A stretch of DNA of 64,000 nucleotides from Saccharum officinarum (Eukaryota > Streptophyta > Magnoliopsida > Poales > Poaceae). The translations under genes and the position numbers were made by a program. Within the stretch, counting starts at the first letter, position 1, and each line of letters opens with the position of its first letter. Positions 57,639 through 64,000 of this stretch are shown one piece after another. Under the pieces are notes generated by a model that did no database searches, had not been told where the DNA came from, and saw nothing but the letters and a program-made list of their open reading frames with translations. The stretch spans positions 36,749,335-36,813,334 of the forward strand of contig CM036191.1 of assembly GCA_020631735.1 (NCBI GenBank), written 5' to 3'.

Positions 57639-60340
57639 GGAAGATTTAAGCACACAAAAAGGATCTGTACGAATAACCTCTGGGACAGGTTGCTACAAAT
57701 ATATCACAGGCCAGAGAGGAATGCTGCAAGCGGGTCACCCATATATAGGTTTAATTTTGTGCCAGAATGTGCGATAGTCTAACCCACTTGCATCCCAAGG
57801 TCTAAAGCGAAATATACAGTTTAGACAATTATATACCTCAAACTGTATCTTATGCTGATATGAAACCTTTTCCATATTTCTTTGGACATGTCATGCGAAG
57901 TGTTTCCGAGAACATCAATTGCCATCAGCAACGACGGATGTATGAGTTTTTTTTTAATTCATGTTGTACCATATTTTTCATTAAGAGGAGATGGTGGAAA
58001 TATGGTGCATGTATATGTATTCAACTTATAAAACTATGAAAATAATATTTTTGAGTGGAATGCACCGTGGGTCCTTAAACTTTTCACACCTCCTCATCTA
58101 GGTTCGAAAACTTTTTTTTGTGTGTGCTCATCTAGATCCATGAACTATGACCGGGTCCCAGCCGCCATCCAAACCAGGCCACCAAGGCCGCGCTCGCCTG
58201 CAAGGCGCTGCCACTGTGGATGCCATAGTGGCAGCCTATAGCACGTGGAAGCCACGTGATAAAGGTCGTTCATGAACTATGATGTCCACGGTGGCCTGGT
58301 TTGGATGGTGGTAGGAACTATTTTTACGCTAACATATAAATCATAGTTGACGGCTAGGAGCTGGAATGATGTTCCTGATGGTCATTTTTTTTGGTTGTTT
58401 GCTCAAAGATTGGTTTATTTCTTAGTGGCAAAGGACACTGACCATCTGGTGAAAATCCATCTGTAAGTTGTAACAGGTGTGGATCTTTAATTGTTATAAT
58501 ATTCCTAGTCCATTAACTGACTTTCGTATGAGATATGATCCTACTAGCTAGTGAACAGTGTTGCAGCTGCAATCCTGCAACATAGCTTTGAGATTATTCA
58601 GTTCAGCACTCAAGAGTCAATAGTTCAATTTAAGTGCTTGACAATTGGACGTGGATGGTACGGTGAATCACACAGTGATGTTGCAATGTGGTTGAAAGCC
58701 TTTGAATCACATAATATTTTTTGTTCAGAGTGTCCTTTGTATTTGTAATTCACTGACAGCTTCTATGGCATTGTTCTGAAAGCCTCTTTTACAACAGTGA
58801 ATTGTCAATGGTCTGGTCAATCGGAGTTCAATTGTCTAGCCATGCTCCATCATTTAGTTATATGTCCACTTAATGTGCAAGTGCAGTAGCCTCTTCTACC
58901 ATTTGCAGGATATTTACATTGTCTCACAATAGTGGCATATTGGCAGACCATCACGAATTTACACGCACTTGTCATAGTTTCAAGTTTAATAGGGTCAAGT
59001 TCCATGTTCTCCGATCCGTGAGCTGGTATGAACTGGGTCATGCATGCTTGATCCATTTTTTATGAAATAGCAACACAATGTTATACAAAATGATAATGCT
59101 TGAACTAAATGTGTTTTGAAAAATACATAGATGTGACATGCAAATGGAGAAAAACTATGGATATATTTAGATGAAAAATTATAGAGATCAGTAATTTATA
59201 AATTTATCATAACTAGATAAATACTGTAGAATATATATTATGCATACTGTATAAGGAAGGGAACAAAAAGAAAAATATACCATTTAATATAAGTAATTTT
59301 CATTAGTCGCACGCTGCCGCTGCCGGCAATAAGAAAGGCCGATCGCTCTGGTACAAGTTGTCACTGTACTAACGAACGATATAGTGTAATTAGAGTGGCT
59401 TGTACACTAGTTTCACAGGATCTAGAAGAAGGCACGCTTAATACGCAGGAAACGTTTCCCTCTCCTTTCGTTAATGGGCTCAATAATTCTGGGCTGAAGA
59501 ACTCAGAGTTTTGCATACTGGGTTGCTTCTTCTAGATGTATGCTCTTCTGCGTTCGTAAGTTGGGCCGGCCCGTTGCACTTGTCTTGCAGCTTCTGCCGT
59601 GGCTATCTGCTCGAACAACTACTTCTTGAAACGATGCGAGATACGAAGATCAAGACCCCGCCGTGATACTGTGCCAATTCCAGTTTTGAACTGCCGCAGA
59701 CTTGTCTTATATGTAGCTTTCAACTGAGCCGGAGATCGATGCATCAGGAGCAACGGCTGTCAGGATCCATGGAGGCTCCTTCTGTGGATCCGGCGCCTTC
59801 TGCTATAGATCCGTTTGTAGTGCTTGACCACCAAGTATATATATAGAAAGTCTAGTGTCATGAGATGAAATATACTAGTGGAAGAATTTAAAATTAAACA
59901 AAATATAGGTACGCATATATTCTTTATGTATAATAAGTAATATTAAGATATTTTTGCTCATGAAATCGGATAGGTTCACCGATTATGTGCACCCAAATAA
60001 TGAATTTTACTAGACTGGTACAATTTTTTCTAGATTTACAAGATCCCTTCTCTTGAATGTGCGTACATTCATCACCATGACGCTGGAGAAAATGTCAGTT
60101 CTTCTTGACAAAATGTTCCAAGACACCACAGTAATTCAGTATTAAAAAAGAAATTAAAGAGTAGTGTTCCAATCATTGACCAATTACATTGAAGGACTCA
60201 CAGATAAATAGACTAGATTGATATCACCAAGAGTGACATAAAAAACAACAAAAGGTTCATCAGTACTCATACACACATGACTGCTGCTAATCTTCAATTA
60301 AGCAGGGCGTATACACAAATGATTCGAGAATGCAGTGACC
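57639..60340. other. Stretch without recognisable gene, one foldback
   Basis: 2.7 kb of AT-rich DNA. The one structured piece is the inverted repeat at 58162-58310. Short ORFs (58551-58748, 58850-59056) show no domain and no codon bias that I would defend. Confidence 0.5.
58162..58310. repeat. Inverted repeat with nested hairpin
   Basis: Arms at 58162-58183 and 58289-58310 pair with one mismatch in 22 (CCATCCAAACCAGGCCACC core). Inside, GCTGCCACT (58207-58215) pairs with AGTGGCAGC (58227-58235). The direct repeat CATGAACTATGA lies just outside the left arm and just inside the right one. It could be a foldback element or MITE relic, or the source of a hairpin RNA. Confidence 0.6.
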
Positions 60341-61971
60341 TTAGGTGTCTCCTTGGTTTACTGTTCCTAAATATTGAACCTTTGGGCCGTTCAGATGAAA
60401 AGCCACCACGCTATCCATGGAACACAAGAAGACAACCTCCTTGTAGGGATGAAATCCAAGGAATTTGACATATGTTTGAACCTCCTGTTCGTCATCTGAA
60501 ACTTCGATAATGTTGTTGTCGTCGGAGTTCCAGCAAACATTTTGTTCTAGTGATGCATCTTGGGTCTTCCTTCCATCATAACAGTGCAGCTTCCAATATT
60601 CCGGTTCGAGATCTAAGGCCTTGTTCACTTCCCCATCCCAACCCAAAATATTTCCTCTTACACCCATCACATCAAATCTTTCGACGCATGCATGGAGCAT
60701 TAAACGTAGGTAAAAAAGATAACTAATTGCACAGTTTGTCTATAAATGTCGGGACGAATCTTTTAAGCCTAGTTAGTCCATGATTGGATAAATTTTGCCA
60801 AATAACAACGAAAGATGTTACAGTAACTTTTCACCTTCTTTTCGCGAAGTGAACACACCCTAAAGCAGTCCAACATTTCGGTTCATCGAATTTATTGTTT
60901 TCCAAGCACCATGAGTATGTATTGACCTTGAGGTTGCTTTGATCCTTGGGCACCCACTCCATTTGGTTATTATTGGATTCGGAAAGAGTCCAAACTTGAA
61001 GTTTGGTCAAAGCATCAGTAGTAATATCTGCAAAGTACACTCCCTTCTCCGATCTACCTAGAAAAGACGGTACTGTGATCTTCCAGTCGTCGGCAAGTTT
61101 TATTGGCGATTTGATTACTCTGTACTTATCATCCAGCAAGGATAATCCGCATGTATGGAAGAGTGGATTGAGATTTATTTATTTACCTAGATACAAATTC
61201 ACCAGGGCAGTGTATGTAGAGTGCACCCTTCCAGTACGCAGCATAGCGGTATGGTGGCTCGGTACCACATTGGCCCAGCAGCAAGTCCCCTGCCGTCCCT
61301 GCCGCCTCGCCTTCCCGGACGAACACCTTCTCCTCTCACCTCCCGGTGCTTGATGAAAATTCATGCCATGTCGCCCACGCCGACGGCGGCCACTCCATCA
61401 GGCGGCATGCGTCGTCGTTTTGCATCAGCTCCCTCTCTGGCGACAACAGCACCTTGTACTCCGGTGACACAGAAGGGTCGAACACGATGAACGCACGGCG
61501 ACTCCAGTTCCAGTCACTGTAGAGGCAGTCGACGCGACCAGGCCACGGTGGCAGGCGCGCCGACCGCCGCGTGGTGGGATTGCACACGTGCAGCACCTCC
61601 TCGCCGCTCTCCCGGACGAGGACGATGCCATTGCAGTGGTCCACGATTTCGTACCAGCCGCCGGGGCATTCTAGCTGGATGAAATCAAACTTGCCGTCGA
61701 ACCGGAAGGGGCCGTCGTCCTCCAGCGACGACGTCGACGTCGGACGGGACAAGAACTGGGGCCTGGGGTACCTCTCGTAGTTGATGAAGAGGCCGCGCAC
61801 CGAGTGCGGGAGGAGGCGTCGGAACCGGACCAGCAGGTGGCGCTCGTCGATGAGGTCGCGCCACGCCTTGCAGACCCCACGCGACTCCGCGAGGGTGCGC
61901 ACCGGGAGACGGCCGAGGACAACAGCGAGCAAGTCGTCGGGTAGAGCCGCCGCCACCGTCTCCGTCTCCAT
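60341..61971 (-). pseudogene. F-box protein pseudogene
   Basis: From the Met at 61971 (METETVAAALPDDLLAVVLGRLP, an F-box: PDDLL..VLGRLPVRTLAESRGVCKAWRDLI) the frame runs through a grass F-box-associated domain (HCNGIVLV, VCNPTTRRSARLPPWP). It meets TGA (61336-61338) where the family has Trp, and the same frame then continues. A 40-base insertion (61146-61185) follows between FVSR and LSLLDDKYRVIK, and a 244-base MITE (60617-60860) interrupts WTAL|DLEPEYWKL. The end LGFHPYKEVVFL..KVQYLG is intact up to a stop at 60341. F-box proteins are substrate adaptors of SCF ubiquitin ligases. If translated, this copy would give only the first 211 residues, with the F-box and part of the substrate domain. 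Confidence 0.85.
60617..60860. mobile_element. Tourist-like MITE inside the F-box pseudogene
   Basis: Terminal repeats GGCCTTGTTCACTTC and the inverse of GAAGTGAACACACCC are flanked by TAA on both sides (60614-60616, 60861-60863). Removing the element and one TAA restores the F-box frame across the site, which confirms the limits. Confidence 0.85.
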
Positions 61972-61985
61972 GGACGCGAGCGGAC

Positions 61986-62211
61986 TGCATGCAACAGATC
62001 AGGTGCAACGACGACGTTCCTAAATCTTGGGTCAAATAAATAAACCCATTAATGTTACATCGACGTAGATGTTGGATCCGGATTACGCGTTGGACACCTT
62101 CCCCATCTGCCCCCTCCCCCACGACTCACCTTCCATCTTCCGGTTCATAGTCTCTCACATTGATTACCTTTTTCGCTTAGAGTTTGGAATTGCAAAACCA
62201 CTCATGTCATA
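61986..62211. other. Upstream region of the F-box pseudogene
   Basis: Short intergenic stretch expected to hold its promoter; no convincing TATA box was picked out. Confidence 0.35.
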
Positions 62212-62360
62212 GGCCCTGTTTTGATACTCTAGCTCGGCTAGAGGTTAGAGCTAGTTTCTAGCTCTGGACTAGCCCTGAACTGACTCTAGCTCAAGATGTA
62301 TTTGGATGCAAGGGTTAGATTAACAATAAATGTATTTTTCTAATCATTTGGCTCATTTAA

Positions 62361-62527
62361 GAAGGGCAGGCCTGGTGCAGTTGGTGAGTGCTAGCTCGCC
62401 GAGTCACCAGGTCCTGGGTTTGAAGCCGTCTCTCTGCAGAATTTCTGCGGGGGTAAGACTTTGCTTCGGTTATTCCTTTCCTCAGACCCCACTCGTGTGA
62501 GAGCCTCTGGCACTGGGTCTGCCCTTT
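62361..62527 (+). repeat. SINE with perfect 15-bp target duplication
   Basis: A 167-base unit beginning GAAGGGCAGGCCTGGTGCAG (A-box-like CTGGTGCAGTTGG) with a B-box-like GGGTTTGAAGCC, ending GGGTCTGCCCTTT. ATTTGGCTCATTTAA occurs directly before (62346-62360) and after (62528-62542). It resembles tRNA-derived SINEs common in panicoid grasses and lies in the tail of the Harbinger element. Confidence 0.85.
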
Positions 62528-62723
62528 ATTTGGCTCATTTAAACCATCTTTCTGGCCGGATTTGGTGTGGCAGGCTCTTGTGTGGCCTCCTCCCGCACAC
62601 AAATGATACAAATATATTATTTTTACAAATCAAGCATCCAAATCACAATAAATTTTAATTTGTCCATACAAATGAGATGTCTCACTCAAACTTACATGTC
62701 CTCAATCAAGCTAAACAAAAAAA

Positions 62724-64000
62724 TTACACTCCACGAAACAAAGCATGAGCTAATTCATCACGGAAGGCGTTCATGTTGACATCTTCAACAAGAGGTTCAT
62801 CTTCTGGCCATGCTGATGCCGAAGAACTAGGCATTGGGTTATAATTTTCATCCGCATCACAGACATCAAATTCCCTATCCGCAATTCTGCTCTCTCGAAT
62901 AAAATTATAAAGAGCCATACAAGTAAACCTGGAAGTGGATTGGGATAATCCAAAGTATAAATGGTCTTAACATACTATGGATTTAACTGGATGAATGTTA
63001 TTTGGACGTGGATATACAAGACCACAATACCCAAATTCAACGGATTGGATTGGATAAAAAGACCCGGATATCCAAAAATCCGTTCGACCTCTTCCTGACG
63101 GTGGCTTCTTCACCAGGTAGCCGGGGGTGTCCAGCTAGATTTCAACACGCACGCTTGGGGCGAGAGCCCGCCTAGCCGCTCGTCAACGACGGCCTCGCCT
63201 AGCTGCTTGAACGACGCCACCAGCCTTCTATCACCACCGATTCGGAGATCAGTTTGGTGTACCAGAAGGCAAATGTCGTGGCCAACTTCCCCAGCTACCC
63301 GGCGGCGCATTCACGGACATGGATACACTGGCATAACAGCCAGGCGTGCGCGAACCGCCGGCCTCACTCCCCGCGCCCTGCAGCCGCGTGTGGGTAGGTG
63401 GCGCGCCGCAATGGGGTGGCTCGCTCGCAGGCGCGGGTCTGGTGGGGCAAGGCAGCTTGCGTGCGCGTGGGGCGACGAGCTCGCGGCGCGCCGCGGGGGC
63501 GTGGGAAACCGGATCGGAGCACGGCGGCCGGCGGAGGAGGCAAGAGGAGGCGCCACTCGATGCCACTGAAGATGGATGGGCGGCGGGCCTCCCATCGGTG
63601 GTGTAGGGACGGCCATCAGCGGCGCACGGTGAGCAGCAGCTCCCCGGCCGGACTGAGCAGCGTGAGCTTGCCCGCCGATGCAGCGCTCATGGAAGTCTGT
63701 ATTTGGATGACTGGACTGTACTGGATTGACAGGGTAGTGGACTGGACTGGATTGGATATTGCACGCATGATTGTGGTTTGGATTGGGTACATTCTCATTT
63801 TAATTGGGTTTCCTTTGGACTGGATTGATTGGACGTGGATGTTAATCCACTTCCAGGTATACATACAAGCAACAATAATTCTAGTTTGCTTCTCCTCTGG
63901 AAATCTTGGCATGTTCAACAAAATCCTAAATTTCATCTTCAACACTCCAAAAGTTCGCTCTATGACATTCCTAACTTTGGCATGTACATGGTCGAAGGTT
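62724..64000 (-). pseudogene. PIF/Harbinger transposase, C-terminal part, split by an insertion
   Basis: On the minus strand the frame is open from the window edge at 64000 to 63862, with HAKVRNVIERTFGVLKMKF, the region of DDE_Tnp_4 nucleases that carries the third catalytic acid (Glu of IER). It goes on to RIIVACM, is cut by a 938-base insertion, and resumes at 62923 with ALYNFIRES through to FRDELAHALF and a stop at 62724. The two parts join as VACMALYNFIRES, as in intact family members. The catalytic Asp residues lie right of the window. The insertion must inactivate it unless it is spliced out. Confidence 0.85.
62924..63861. mobile_element. 938-bp inserted element with GC-rich core
   Basis: Ends TAAACCTGGAAGTGGATT (left) and AATCCACTTCCAGGTATA (right) are near-perfect inverted repeats, flanked by the octamer CATACAAG on both sides (62916-62923, 63862-63869). 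The 8-bp duplication points to a hAT-type element. The arms (to about 63080 and from about 63690) are AT-rich with GGATTGGAT-like repeats. The middle 600 bases are GC-rich and differ in composition, as in elements that have captured genomic DNA. No domain is recognised in the core. Confidence 0.75.

Larger units (their letters stand above)
62212..64000 (-). mobile_element. PIF/Harbinger element, left end to beyond the window
   Basis: The sequence at 62212 (GGCCCTGTTTTGATACTCTAGC) resembles a terminal repeat seen in many grass Tourist/Harbinger families, and the transposase 3' end lies about 510 bases inside it. The other terminus would be right of the window. The expected TAA/TTA duplication is not clear at the left (ATA), so the edge is an inference. 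Confidence 0.5.

Overview
The window is nuclear DNA of a grass. Evidence for this is spliced plant genes with GT/AG introns, a non-RD LRR receptor kinase, cysteine-rich receptor kinase (CRK) exons, an SCPL50-like serine carboxypeptidase, an F-box gene, a kinase-MSP fusion, and dense CACTA, hAT, PIF/Harbinger, Stowaway, SINE, Helitron and LTR elements. The GACCGGACGCG-rich LTR suggests an Andropogoneae-type panicoid, but the species cannot be fixed from this sequence alone. Most genes are broken, so this looks like TE-rich, gene-poor chromatin.

Layout. Bases 1-327 are the end of a CACTA transposon and 328-1898 hold nothing I recognise. From 1899 to 49756 one block is present in three partial copies: copy 1 (1899-20398), copy 2 (20499-35212) and copy 3 (35213-49756). 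The block contains, in order: a CACTA end, a tRNA-derived SINE, a truncated antisense CRK kinase, a frameshifted LRR receptor kinase, an antisense SCPL50-like pseudogene split by a hAT element that itself holds a Tourist-like MITE, an IQD-type exon fragment, a hAT MITE, an (AC)n(AT)n microsatellite and, at the far end, a Helitron Rep/helicase remnant.

Two different things seem to cause the three copies. Around the first 100-N gap (20399-20498), the right end of copy 1 (8700-20398) matches the left start of copy 2 (20499-32113) almost base for base. This is the dovetail pattern of two contigs that overlap but were not merged, so I infer an assembly false duplication. Copies 2 and 3 lie in one ungapped contig and repeat with a period of about 21.6 kb, so a very recent real tandem duplication is likely. 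Its junction at 35213 fuses the Helitron ORF to the CACTA end.

After the second 100-N gap (49757-49856) the sequence is unrelated: a decayed LTR retrotransposon (49857-52233, minus strand), a receptor-like kinase fused to an MSP/VAP-type domain (53291-57638, plus strand, frameshifted and lacking its ATP-loop exon), about 2.7 kb without genes, an F-box pseudogene broken by a nonsense codon, a 40-bp insertion and a Tourist MITE (60341-61971, minus), and a PIF/Harbinger element. The transposase of that last element (62724-64000, minus) is split by a 938-bp insertion with an 8-bp target duplication and a GC-rich cargo-like core.

The receptor kinases, SCPL and F-box genes are members of large, fast-evolving families and show no sign of forming a single pathway here. 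No operon-like or clearly new multi-gene system is visible. The most informative signals are the assembly structure, the nested insertions whose removal restores reading frames, and the kinase-MSP fusion.
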